Below are positions 35,823 to 43,782 of a stretch of DNA of 64,000 nt, one piece after another. The position numbers and the translations under genes are program-made. Every line of letters starts with the position of its first letter. Position 1 is the stretch's first letter. The notes beneath the pieces were generated by a model. The model worked only from the letters and a program-made list of their open reading frames with translations. It made no database searches and was not told the DNA's origin. Source of the stretch: an uncultured Alistipes sp. (lineage in GTDB: Bacteria; Bacteroidota; Bacteroidia; Bacteroidales; Rikenellaceae); the NCBI RefSeq assembly GCF_910580175.1, contig NZ_CAJTXD010000003.1:124001-188000 (forward strand), in the 5' to 3' direction.

Positions 35823-36560
35823 TCAGAGTGCGGCCAGTTCCTCATGGCTTATCGCCACCTCGATGTCGCCGGTGGCGTAGCAGGCGATCTCGTAGGGGTT
35901 GTAGAGGAAGACGACGCCTTCGCGTGTGACCTTGAAGTTGTCCGTCACTGCAATGTATTCGGGAAAAAATCCGCGTGCGGAGAGTTCGTTGTCGTTCGTC
36001 GCCTCGTATTTTTCATAGAGTTTTTTCCGGATCAGCGCCGTGAGCGGTTCCATGCGTTCTTGGCCGAACAGTTCGGCGGCCGAGTATTCGTAGCCCGTCG
36101 TCAGTGAATAGGTGTGGTAGGCGGTCGTATACATGCCGTGGGCACCGCCCAGATAGCTGGAGCGGTAAATCGCATAGTTCAGCAGCGTGTCGACGACCGT
36201 GCCTTCGCTCTCCACCGACACCTCGCACTCCATGCGAGCTACGGAGGGGGCCGCCGTGGTAGGCAGGCGCAACTCCTCGTCGAGCTGCCGGAGCGATTCG
36301 GCCATCGCCTCTGCGGCCGTCCCGTCGAATTCTTCCAGTTCGAAGAAGTAGATTATGTTGCGTTCTTCGATCGTGCGCAGGGCATCCGATTTCGCCGTGT
36401 TGGCGATCGCCGCAAAGCGGTATTCTACCCGGCAGTCGTAGGTCGCATCGCCGATCAGCGTGTCGAGGGTCGAAAACTCGAAGTGCGGTTTCACAGGACG
36501 GTGGCAGGCCGTCAGCGTCAGAGCGGTCAGTGTTGTGAGGAAGATGCAGGTTTTTTTCAT
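35823..36560 (-). CDS. DUF3298 (RsiV-like) domain lipoprotein
   Basis: Envelope lipoprotein of 245 residues from the ATG at 36560: signal MKKTCIFLTTLTALTLTAC with lipobox LTAC. The C-terminal half (YRSSYLGGAHGMYTTAYHTYSLTTGYEYSAAELFG, split by turns) matches the DUF3298 fold found at the C-terminus of Bacillus RsiV, and the middle resembles the associated DUF4163. The role in Bacteroidetes is unknown; RsiV binds lysozyme, but that should not be transferred without testing. It has no sigma factor neighbour. Confidence 0.82.
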   Translation of the reverse strand: MKKTCIFLTTLTALTLTACHRPVKPHFEFSTLDTLIGDATYDCRVEYRFAAIANTAKSDALRTIEERNIIYFFELEEFDGTAAEAMAESLRQLDEELRLPTTAAPSVARMECEVSVESEGTVVDTLLNYAIYRSSYLGGAHGMYTTAYHTYSLTTGYEYSAAELFGQERMEPLTALIRKKLYEKYEATNDNELSARGFFPEYIAVTDNFKVTREGVVFLYNPYEIACYATGDIEVAISHEELAAL

Positions 36561-36738
36561 GGTGCGGACGTATTGTGGAGGCATCGTATGCTTCCAGCCT
36601 ATATTTCGGAGTCGCGGGGACTTCGGTGTTTCCGTAGTTCCTCCCTGTCCGAAAACAAAGTATTCTCTTGTAAATATAGGCAAAAAGCGGGGAAAAAGAG
36701 CTGTCTGAAGAATTTTTTTGCAGTTTTGGACGATTTTT

Positions 36739-36770
36739 TTTGCACATTCCCGAAAACTGCGCTATCTTTG
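36739..36770 (+). promoter_or_regulatory. Consensus promoter of tRNA-Glu
   Basis: TTTG (36739-36742), a 20-base spacer and TATCTTTG (36763-36770). The primary transcript would carry a 5' leader of about 75 bases, which contains an inverted repeat (ATAAATTCAG near 36802 and CTGAATTTAT at 36842-36851). Confidence 0.7.
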
Positions 36771-36851
36771 CACTCGATAAATGCCGCTTCGGCAAAGCAT
36801 GGATAAATTCAGCTATTGTTTGCAGCGCATTTATTTTGGTACTGAATTTAT

Positions 36852-36926
36852 GGTGGATTCATCTAAGGGTTAGGATACATGCCTCTCACGCATGACATAG
36901 GGGTTCGAATCCCCTATCCACTACCA
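36852..36926 (+). tRNA. tRNA-Glu (anticodon CTC)
   Basis: A complete cloverleaf of 75 bases with encoded CCA. The acceptor stem is GGTGGAT with ATCCACT, discriminator A; the anticodon arm is CATGC-CTCTCAC-GCATG with anticodon CTC; the T arm is AGGGG-TTCGAAT-CCCCT. Preceded by a consensus promoter and closed by a strong terminator, so it is a single-gene unit. Confidence 0.93.
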
Positions 36927-36928
36927 GG

Positions 36929-36955
36929 AGCGACCTTTTTCGAGGTCGCTTTTTT
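36929..36955 (+). terminator. Terminator after tRNA-Glu
   Basis: An 8-bp stem (36929-36936 with 36943-36950) starting three bases after CCA, followed by a T run. Confidence 0.88.
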
Positions 36956-37113
36956 GTTTCGGAGAGGGACGGGCCTTTTGTCTGTTTCGCCGTCGGCCGG
37001 CATCCGGCCTTTATTCGGGAACCGCGTTGCGGCCGAAAGTTGTTCTTTAAATCTATCGGAGTCAGCTCCGCCGCAAAAGCGATGAAAAAGATTTTCATAA
37101 TAGATTAGGGATT

Positions 37114-37404
37114 ATGATCGCGACGTTCGTCCCGGTCGGATGTTCCGGAATCGGCCTGCACCTCGCCGGACACGGAACCGACCACGAAGTGTGGCATGCC
37201 TGGGCTTCAGGTCATATAGCGGCGGGGTTGCTGTTTCTTGCCGTTGGGGTGCGTCACGTCACGATCCATTGGGGCAGGTATAAGGGGATGCTGAAAAGAG
37301 GTGCGGGCCGCAAGAGCAAAATCACGATGGCGCTCTCTGTCGTATTCGCGGTCGTGGTCGCTGCGGGCATCGTTCTGCTCGGCGTGGACGGGGCCAAGCG
37401 GTAA
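37114..37404 (+). CDS. Small membrane protein, DUF4405-like
   Basis: A 96-residue product with two membrane segments (about 35-53 and 73-92) and clustered histidines (GLHLAGHGTDHEVWHAWASGH, VRHVTIHW) that resemble the haem-type histidine layout of DUF4405 proteins. An AGGGAT site lies five bases before the ATG at 37114. It is shorter than usual; the first helix is weak, so it may be truncated at the N-terminus. There is no redox partner nearby. Assignment is tentative. Confidence 0.6.
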   Translation: MIATFVPVGCSGIGLHLAGHGTDHEVWHAWASGHIAAGLLFLAVGVRHVTIHWGRYKGMLKRGAGRKSKITMALSVVFAVVVAAGIVLLGVDGAKR

Positions 37405-37491
37405 TCGAATCGTAAAATCATAGTTATTTCCGATTCATTGTTGGTAGCCCGAAATTCCGTTGTATACCTCCCCGTTCCATCGATCCGTTCG

Positions 37492-37626
37492 TTACCCCCC
37501 CCTGCCGATTAGCCCGGACTTCTCTGCATCCCCGTTCTATCCATTTGCCGGTTCGTCAGTTATCCCTCCCTCTCTCCTGTTTGCTCGTTCATTTGCTAAT
37601 CACTTTAGGACGGAGGGGGGGGGTAA
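37492..37626. repeat. Inverted repeat TTACCCCCCCC / GGGGGGGGTAA flanking 113 bases
   Basis: An 11-base perfect inverted repeat (37492-37502 and 37616-37626) built on a C8 and a G9 run. The 113 bases between are pyrimidine-rich with no open frame or -7 box that I can see. The interval 37405-37491 shows nothing. Confidence 0.5.
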
Positions 37627-37627
37627 A

Positions 37628-37664
37628 ATTAAAACGAGGAGAAAAACATTCTCCTCGTTTTAAT
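37628..37664 (-). terminator. Terminator after tpiA
   Basis: A 14-bp perfect stem (37628-37641 with 37651-37664) with a 9-base loop, then TTTTA on the minus strand, 22 bases past the tpiA stop. Confidence 0.85.
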
Positions 37665-37686
37665 TGAATGGCGGATGGTAGTCCGT

Positions 37687-38445
37687 TTATTTCTCGAATC
37701 CTTTGCCGATGGCCAGGAAGTCGTCGGCTTTCAGAGCTGCTCCGCCGATCAGGCCGCCGTCTACATCGGCTTTGGCAAAGATTTCGGCCGCATTCGAGGG
37801 TTTGCACGAGCCGCCGTAAAGGATGGCGCATTCGTCGGCCGCTGCGCCGAACTTCACTGCCAGCACCTTGCGGATGTAGGCGTGGATTTCCTGTGCCTGC
37901 TCGGCCGTGGCTGTCTTGCCCGTACCGATGGCCCATACGGGTTCATAGGCGATGACCAGGTTCCTGAACTGCTCGGCCGTGAGGTTGTAGACCACTTCTT
38001 CGATCTGCGTCTTTACTACGTCGAAATGTTTGCCGGCCTCGCGCTCGTCGAGGTTCTCGCCCACGCAGTAGATCGGGGTAAGGTTGTTGGCGTAGACCTG
38101 CTCCATCTTCTTGTTCAGCGTCTCGGAGGTCTCGCCATAGTATTGGCGGCGCTCCGAGTGACCCAGGATCACATATTTGCAGCCCAGGGCTGCGATCATC
38201 GAGGCGGCCACTTCGCCCGTGTAGGCGCCTTTGGCCTCGGCGGCGCAGTTCTGTGCGCCCAGTGCGATGTCCGAGCCTTTCAGCGCTTCGGCCACCATCG
38301 CCAGATGGGTAAAGGGAGGGCAGACGAGGAAATTCACTTCGCCCGAAACCGTCGTGCGTTGTCCGACGATGTTTTTTGCTAATTCTACGCCTTCGGCCGG
38401 AAGCGTGTTCATCTTCCAGTTGCCGGCTACGATTTTCTTTCTCAT
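37687..38445 (-). CDS. tpiA: Triosephosphate isomerase
   Basis: Interconverts dihydroxyacetone phosphate and glyceraldehyde 3-phosphate. The 252 residues have the N-terminal GNWKMN with the catalytic lysine, GHSERR with the electrophilic histidine, the catalytic glutamate and flexible loop in AYEPVWAIGTGKTA, and the phosphate-binding YGGSCKPSN and GGAALKADDF. It follows lysS by 31 bases in the same direction, with its own strong terminator. Confidence 0.97.
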   Translation of the reverse strand: MRKKIVAGNWKMNTLPAEGVELAKNIVGQRTTVSGEVNFLVCPPFTHLAMVAEALKGSDIALGAQNCAAEAKGAYTGEVAASMIAALGCKYVILGHSERRQYYGETSETLNKKMEQVYANNLTPIYCVGENLDEREAGKHFDVVKTQIEEVVYNLTAEQFRNLVIAYEPVWAIGTGKTATAEQAQEIHAYIRKVLAVKFGAAADECAILYGGSCKPSNAAEIFAKADVDGGLIGGAALKADDFLAIGKGFEK

Positions 38446-38476
38446 AGTTTTATTTTTGTATGAAACGATTCTTTGT

Positions 38477-40201
38477 TTACTCCTCGCACCACTTCTTGAC
38501 TTCCTCCATCGAGGGGGCTTTCAGACCGAGTTTGTTCTTCTTGTTGAAGCCGCAGAGGTCGTTGAAGAACTTGCCCGCCGAGAGTTTGCGCAGCGAGTCG
38601 ACCGTCAGATAGCCCATCTTCTGGATCACAGGCACCCATTCTTCGGGTACGCCGATCTCCATGTATTTCTCCGCCGGGTCGTTCACAACTTTCTTTTCGG
38701 GCCGCATCTGCGGGAAGAAAAGCACGTCCTGGATCGACGTCTGACCCGTCATGAACATCGTCAGCCGGTCGATGCCGATGCCCATGCCCGAGCACGAGGG
38801 CATGCCGTATTCCAATGCGCGCACGAAGTCCATGTCGATGAACATCGCTTCGTCGTCGCCCTTTTCCGAGAGGCGCAGCTGCTCCTGGAAGCGTTCGAGC
38901 TGGTCGATCGGGTCGTTCAGCTCCGAGTAGGCGTTGCACAGCTCCTTGCCGTTGACGAAGAGTTCGAAGCGCTCGGTCAGATCGGGGTTTCCGCGGTGGC
39001 GCTTGCACAAGGGCGACATTTCGATCGGGTAGTCGGTCACGAACGTCGGCTGGATCAGTTCCTCCTCGCAGTACTGGCCGAAGATGGCGTCGATGAGCTT
39101 GCCTTTGCCCATCGTCTCGTCGGTCTCGACGTGGAGACGCTTGCAGGCTTCGCGCAGCTGTTCCTCGCTCTGGCCCGTGATGTCGTAGCCCGTCTTTTCG
39201 CGGATGAGGTCGGTCATCGTCACACGGCGGAACGGAGCTTTGAACGATACGGCCTTGTCGTCGATCGTCAGTTCCGTGGTGCCGTTGGTCGCCAGGGCCA
39301 CGCGTTCGAGCATCTGTTCCGTAAACTCCATCATCCACAGGTAGTCTTTGTAGGCTACGTAGATCTCCATGCACGTGAACTCGGGGTTGTGCGTGCGGTC
39401 CATGCCTTCGTTGCGGAAGTTCTTGCCGAACTCGTAGACGCCGTCGAAGCCGCCGACGATCAGTTTCTTGAGGTAAAGTTCGGTGGCGATGCGCAGGTAG
39501 AGGTCGATGTCGAGCGAGTTGTGGTGCGTGATGAACGGCCGGGCCGACGCTCCGCCCGGAATGGGCTGGAGGATGGGGGTCTCGACTTCGATGTAGCCGC
39601 GTTCGTTGAAGAAGTCGCGCATCGTGGACATGATTTTCGACCGTTTGACGAAGGTCTCCTTGACCTGCGGATTGACGATCAGATCGAGGTAGCGTTGCCG
39701 GTAGCGCACTTCCGGATCGGTAAAGGCGTCGAACGTCTTGCCGTCCTTCTCCTTGACCACCGGCAGCGGCCGCACCGACTTCGACAGCACGGTAAACTTG
39801 CGGCAGTGCACCGATAATTCGCCCGTGTTGGTGCGGAACGCGAAGCCCTCGACACCCACGAAGTCGCCGATGTCCAGCAGTTTCTTGAATACCGTGTTGT
39901 AAAGCGTCGGATCGCCCTCCGGGCAGATGTCGTCGCGGCGGATGTAGACTTGGATGCGGCCGGTGTGATCTTGCAGTTCGAAGAACGACGCGCTGCCCAT
40001 GATGCGGCGCGACATGATGCGGCCCGCGATGCGGATGTCGCCGAAAGCGGCCTGGTCGGCATCGTTGTAGTTGTCGGCTATCCCGCGCGCCGTGGCCGTC
40101 ACTTCATAGCGGGCGGCAGGATAGGGGTCTATGCCCAGTTCGCGCAATGCGGTCAGCGACTGCCTGCGGAGTTGTTCCTGTTCGTTGAGTTCGATGGTCA
40201 T
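38477..40201 (-). CDS. lysS: Lysyl-tRNA synthetase, class II
   Basis: Charges tRNA-Lys. The 574 residues have an N-terminal OB-fold anticodon-binding domain (IRIAGRIMSRRIMGSASFFEL), class II motif 2 (FRNEGMDRTHNPEFT) and motif 3 (GMGIGIDRLTMFMTG). About 70 extra residues follow motif 3, ending KAPSMEEVKKWCEE; this helix-hairpin-like C-terminal extension makes it longer than the ~500-residue E. coli enzyme and is usual in Bacteroidetes. A -7 box lies just upstream. Confidence 0.97.
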   Translation of the reverse strand: MTIELNEQEQLRRQSLTALRELGIDPYPAARYEVTATARGIADNYNDADQAAFGDIRIAGRIMSRRIMGSASFFELQDHTGRIQVYIRRDDICPEGDPTLYNTVFKKLLDIGDFVGVEGFAFRTNTGELSVHCRKFTVLSKSVRPLPVVKEKDGKTFDAFTDPEVRYRQRYLDLIVNPQVKETFVKRSKIMSTMRDFFNERGYIEVETPILQPIPGGASARPFITHHNSLDIDLYLRIATELYLKKLIVGGFDGVYEFGKNFRNEGMDRTHNPEFTCMEIYVAYKDYLWMMEFTEQMLERVALATNGTTELTIDDKAVSFKAPFRRVTMTDLIREKTGYDITGQSEEQLREACKRLHVETDETMGKGKLIDAIFGQYCEEELIQPTFVTDYPIEMSPLCKRHRGNPDLTERFELFVNGKELCNAYSELNDPIDQLERFQEQLRLSEKGDDEAMFIDMDFVRALEYGMPSCSGMGIGIDRLTMFMTGQTSIQDVLFFPQMRPEKKVVNDPAEKYMEIGVPEEWVPVIQKMGYLTVDSLRKLSAGKFFNDLCGFNKKNKLGLKAPSMEEVKKWCEE

Positions 40202-40237
40202 GCTTATGCTGTTTTTCGTGTTGTCGTTTTATCCGTA

Positions 40238-40245
40238 CAAAAGTA
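40238..40245 (-). promoter_or_regulatory. Promoter -7 box for lysS
   Basis: TACTTTTG on the minus strand, 36 bases upstream of the lysS ATG. No -33 box is clear. Confidence 0.5.
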
Positions 40246-40350
40246 GTGAAAAAAGGAATAATAATGAATAATTTGCGATTCCGTTTTTTTGTCCCTATAT
40301 TCGTCCGTATGATCGATTTTTTCTCCGAATCGGGTTCCGTACGGCGGAAC

Positions 40351-41454
40351 ATGTTGTTGCGGACTGTCGTTGTTGCGGCCGTCGGTCTCTTTTCATTGGC
40401 TTGCAGCGAGGGCGGCGAGGACGAGGCGCCGGCACCGACACCTGCGCCGATTCCGACTCCGCCGCCGGTTCCAGCTGCGACCTACCGCTTTCCCGAGCTG
40501 CCCGGCAACTGGGTGGCACCGACGGGCGATGCGGCAGCACGGCATGGCGATCTTGCGTTCTTCACGCACTGGTCGCAGAGCGTCAGAACCAGGAAAACCG
40601 TCCGCAATTTCTCCTACTGCTACGACACGCGGCGCCACAATCCCGTGTGGGTGGCCTATCCGTTGCATGCCGTCTACCGCGAGGGCGGTACGGGACGCAC
40701 CGATCCCGATCCGTGGGCGCCCGATCCGGCGTTGGACGAGGCATGCCAGTCGAAAATCTACAAGCGCGCCGGCGAAGGCTCCGGCATCTACGACGGCTAC
40801 CAGTTTTGGGGCAATGCGCTGCTCAAGTCGCTCGGCAAGGGCGGCTACTGGTCGAAAGGCCACCTCTGCATGTCGAGCGAACGCGGCGGCAAGGATGCGC
40901 CGATCAACATCCAAACATTTTATCCGACCAACATCGCGCCGCAGTCGAGTGCCGGGGCTTCCGACTTCGCCACGGTGTGGAGCTATGCGGAGTCTCTTTT
41001 TTCCGGCACGAACGACTACAAGGACACCGACTTCACGGCCGATGACGGGCGGCAGAACATCAACATCGTGGCCGACACGTTGTTCCTTGTTGCGGGATGC
41101 TATTACGCGCACGACAACTGGGCCGACCACGACGCGTCGAATTACAATTATTCGCCCACAACCTGCGGTGTGTCGAAAATTTGCGTGATGCCGACCCACC
41201 AGTTCAAGATGGCGCTGCGCACCCGCAAAGGCAACACCGGCAAGCGCATCGCCGACTGCACGGCCGACGAATTGCAGGCCATCGGATTCTGGATCGAGGC
41301 TTTTCCCTCGGTATCGGGTACGAGCGCCACGGCCGAGTTGAAAAAGATCGCCGTGCCGGTCGCGTTCATCGAGCAGACGACCGGCATCGAGTTTTTCCCC
41401 GACGTGCCGGCTTCGGTCAAAGAGCGTTTCGACCCGGCCGATTGGGGGTTCTGA
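40351..41454 (+). CDS. Exported DNA/RNA non-specific endonuclease (lipoprotein)
   Basis: Sugar-non-specific nuclease of the beta-beta-alpha-metal type. The start at 40351 gives a lipoprotein signal (MLLRTVVVAAVGLFSLAC); in-frame ATGs at 40309 and 40246 would add an odd charged extension. A Pro-rich linker follows the lipidated cysteine. The active-site region reads KGHLCMSSERGG, a variant of DRGH in which the histidine is kept as general base, and TFYPTNIAPQ supplies the metal-binding asparagine. It may degrade extracellular nucleic acid for nutrition. It is divergent from lysS. Confidence 0.85.
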   Translation: MLLRTVVVAAVGLFSLACSEGGEDEAPAPTPAPIPTPPPVPAATYRFPELPGNWVAPTGDAAARHGDLAFFTHWSQSVRTRKTVRNFSYCYDTRRHNPVWVAYPLHAVYREGGTGRTDPDPWAPDPALDEACQSKIYKRAGEGSGIYDGYQFWGNALLKSLGKGGYWSKGHLCMSSERGGKDAPINIQTFYPTNIAPQSSAGASDFATVWSYAESLFSGTNDYKDTDFTADDGRQNINIVADTLFLVAGCYYAHDNWADHDASNYNYSPTTCGVSKICVMPTHQFKMALRTRKGNTGKRIADCTADELQAIGFWIEAFPSVSGTSATAELKKIAVPVAFIEQTTGIEFFPDVPASVKERFDPADWGF

Positions 41455-41501
41455 TAGTGCGATAAATACCGTCCGGCAAGTTCCGGTTCGAATGGTTTTA
41501 C

Positions 41502-41529
41502 CCCTGCCAGAATGTATTCTGGCAGGGGC
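41502..41529. terminator. Hairpin between the nuclease and PAP2 genes
   Basis: A 13-bp perfect stem (41502-41514 with 41517-41529) between convergent genes, with a moderately T-rich tail on the plus strand. Confidence 0.6.
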
Positions 41530-41534
41530 GATTT

Positions 41535-42200
41535 TCAATTTAGGGGAGTCGTTGGTTCGTCTTTTTGCGGTCGGGCGAAAAGCTGGAAAATTCGGTAGCT
41601 CCCCCAGCCCAGCAGCAGTCCCACGAGCGTTCCCCATGCCAAGTCCATCGGGAAATGCTTGGCCAGATAGATGCGCGAATAGCAGATCAACAACGTGCAT
41701 CCGACCATCAGCCATGCGAACCAGCGGCGGCGGATTACCGAGCAAGAGAGTGTTGCCAGCGCTACGATCGTTGCCGCATGGGCCGAGACCGTGCCGTAGA
41801 GACCGCTCACGGCTTCGACCGGTACATGTACTGCCCAGTCGCCCGGCAGTGCGGCCCGGCGGATCGCCACAAGCGAGTCGGGCGCAATGGCCAGCCCCTC
41901 CAGTTCGGGCGTGAACATCGGGCGCCAGCGCGGCTGGAAGTCGGGCAGCAGGCCGCCCAGCAGGCCGTTGTGCTTGAAGATGCCCGACACCATGTCGGAG
42001 AGGGCCAGGGCGCCCAACATTAAGACGATAAATAGCAGCAGGCAGCGCCATCCCGTGCGGCGCCAGACAAGCCAAAGGATCAAGGCGTAGAGCGGCAGCC
42101 ATGCGAGGGTGCCCGACACGGCGAGCATCGCGCGGTCGAGGAAAGCGCCGCCGTCGAAGTTCAGCGCCAGGAAAAGGTCGTGATCGAAATTATAGTACAT
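41535..42200 (-). CDS. PAP2 family membrane phosphatase
   Basis: Integral membrane phosphatase of 221 residues with five or six helices. The PAP2 catalytic pattern is present in diverged form: PRWRP for the first motif, VSAHAATIV with the central histidine in place of PSGH, and SRIYLAKHFPMDL for SRxxxxxHxxxD. Substrates of the family include undecaprenyl diphosphate and lipid A phosphates. It ends the five-gene reverse unit, 76 bases after the MBOAT gene, which suggests a link to envelope lipid or glycan work. Confidence 0.85.
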   Translation of the reverse strand: MYYNFDHDLFLALNFDGGAFLDRAMLAVSGTLAWLPLYALILWLVWRRTGWRCLLLFIVLMLGALALSDMVSGIFKHNGLLGGLLPDFQPRWRPMFTPELEGLAIAPDSLVAIRRAALPGDWAVHVPVEAVSGLYGTVSAHAATIVALATLSCSVIRRRWFAWLMVGCTLLICYSRIYLAKHFPMDLAWGTLVGLLLGWGSYRIFQLFARPQKDEPTTPLN

Positions 42201-42276
42201 CGGTTCGGGTTGGAAAAAGAGAAATCGCAGGTGCCTGACGGGCCGAAGGCAAGGATTGCATCGCTGCCTTTCGTCG

Positions 42277-43782
42277 TCAGAATTGGAAATAGATGAACGG
42301 TTGGATGTCGGAGGATTTGATCTGCATCACGCACCAGATCATCGCGGCCATCATCAGCACCTGTACGGCCAGCGGTGCCGCGGTCACGCTGCGCCGGGCC
42401 AGCGTGTCGACCCGTTGCGGCAGCAGGTGGAGCAGATAGCCTGCCGCGATGAGCGCGAATACCGAAGCGTAGCCGCTCAACACTTGCGGAATCATCGGTG
42501 CGTTGAAGTTGTGGACGATCTGGTGCAGCATGAGGGTCACCGTCTGCATCGATTCGGCGCGGAACATCAGCCAGCCCAGGCACACTATGTTGAACGTCAG
42601 GATCACGCCCCCAATCCGGCTCCACCAGTGCATCTTCCGGCCCGTCTCCTTGGCGCCCGGGACAGTCGCGAGCCAGAGTTTGTGGAGCGCCAGGGCTGCG
42701 CCGTGCAGCGCGCCCCACAGCACGAAGCGGAGCGCCGCGCCATGCCACAATCCGCCCAGGAGCATCGTCAGCATCAGGTTGCCGTAGGTACGCAGGCGCC
42801 CCCGGCGGTTGCCGCCCAGCGATATGTAGAGGTAGTCGCGCAGCCACGACGAGAGCGAGATGTGCCAGCGGCGCCAGAATTCGGTAATCGTCGCCGATTT
42901 GTAGGGGGCGTCGAAGTTTTTCGGGAAGCGGAAGCCCAGCAGCAGCGCGATGCCGATGGCCATGTCCGAATAGCCCGAGAAGTCGCAGTAGATTTGCAGC
43001 GCATAGCCGTAGATGCCCATCAGACATTCGAAGCCTGTGTAGAGCAGCGGTTCGTCGAAGATGCGGTCGACGAAGTTCAGCGAGATGAAGTCCGAGATGA
43101 CGGCTTTCTTGAAAAGTCCCGTCAGAATGAGGAATATGCCGGTTCCGAACATCCGGCGCGTCACGATCACGGGGTTCTGCCGGATCTGGGGGATGAAGTC
43201 GCGCGCCCGCACGATCGGCCCTGCCACCAGCTGGGGGAAGAACGAGAGATAGAAGAAGTAGTCGAGCCAGTTTTTCAGCGGCCAGAGTTGTCCGCGGTAG
43301 ACGTCGATCGTGTAGCTCATCGACTGGAACACGAAGAACGAGATGCCCACCGGCAGGAAGATGTTCTGGAATTGCAGGAATCCTTGGCCGAAAAGTCCGT
43401 TGGCGATTTCGACCAGGAAGTTCGTGTACTTGAAGTAGCCCAGCATCCCCAGGTTGACCGCCACGCTGAGCGCCACCAGCCAGCGTTTCGCCCGCCGGCC
43501 CGGCACCCGATAGATGGCTTGGGCGATCAGGAAGTCGCTTGTGGCGGCGAAAATCAGCAGCAGGAAATAGATACCGCTCGACTTGTAGTAGAAGTAGAGC
43601 GAAAAGAGTATCACATAGACCATGCGCGCCAAGGGCGCCCGGCGGAAGAAGCCGTAGAGCAGCAGAAACCCCGTGAACAGAAACAGAAACAGCCCGCTGC
43701 TGAATATCAGCGGCGACGAGGGGTCGTAGGTCAGCAAAGCCCCGATTTTCGAAAAGAGGTTCTCCGTCGCGGGCAGCGTCAT
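42277..43782 (-). CDS. MBOAT family O-acyltransferase (AlgI-like)
   Basis: Polytopic membrane protein of 501 residues that moves acyl (usually acetyl) groups across the membrane onto a surface polymer. Motifs typical of AlgI/DltB/PatA relatives are FPQLVAGPIVRA, YALQIYCDFSGYSDMAIG, FWRRWHISLSSWLRDYLYI, and the catalytic histidine in MLLGGLWHGAALRF. Its start overlaps the SGNH gene stop by 4 bases, so the two are coupled. In AlgI/AlgJ systems a membrane acyltransferase works with an SGNH partner, which fits this pair. Confidence 0.93.
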   Translation of the reverse strand: MTLPATENLFSKIGALLTYDPSSPLIFSSGLFLFLFTGFLLLYGFFRRAPLARMVYVILFSLYFYYKSSGIYFLLLIFAATSDFLIAQAIYRVPGRRAKRWLVALSVAVNLGMLGYFKYTNFLVEIANGLFGQGFLQFQNIFLPVGISFFVFQSMSYTIDVYRGQLWPLKNWLDYFFYLSFFPQLVAGPIVRARDFIPQIRQNPVIVTRRMFGTGIFLILTGLFKKAVISDFISLNFVDRIFDEPLLYTGFECLMGIYGYALQIYCDFSGYSDMAIGIALLLGFRFPKNFDAPYKSATITEFWRRWHISLSSWLRDYLYISLGGNRRGRLRTYGNLMLTMLLGGLWHGAALRFVLWGALHGAALALHKLWLATVPGAKETGRKMHWWSRIGGVILTFNIVCLGWLMFRAESMQTVTLMLHQIVHNFNAPMIPQVLSGYASVFALIAAGYLLHLLPQRVDTLARRSVTAAPLAVQVLMMAAMIWCVMQIKSSDIQPFIYFQF

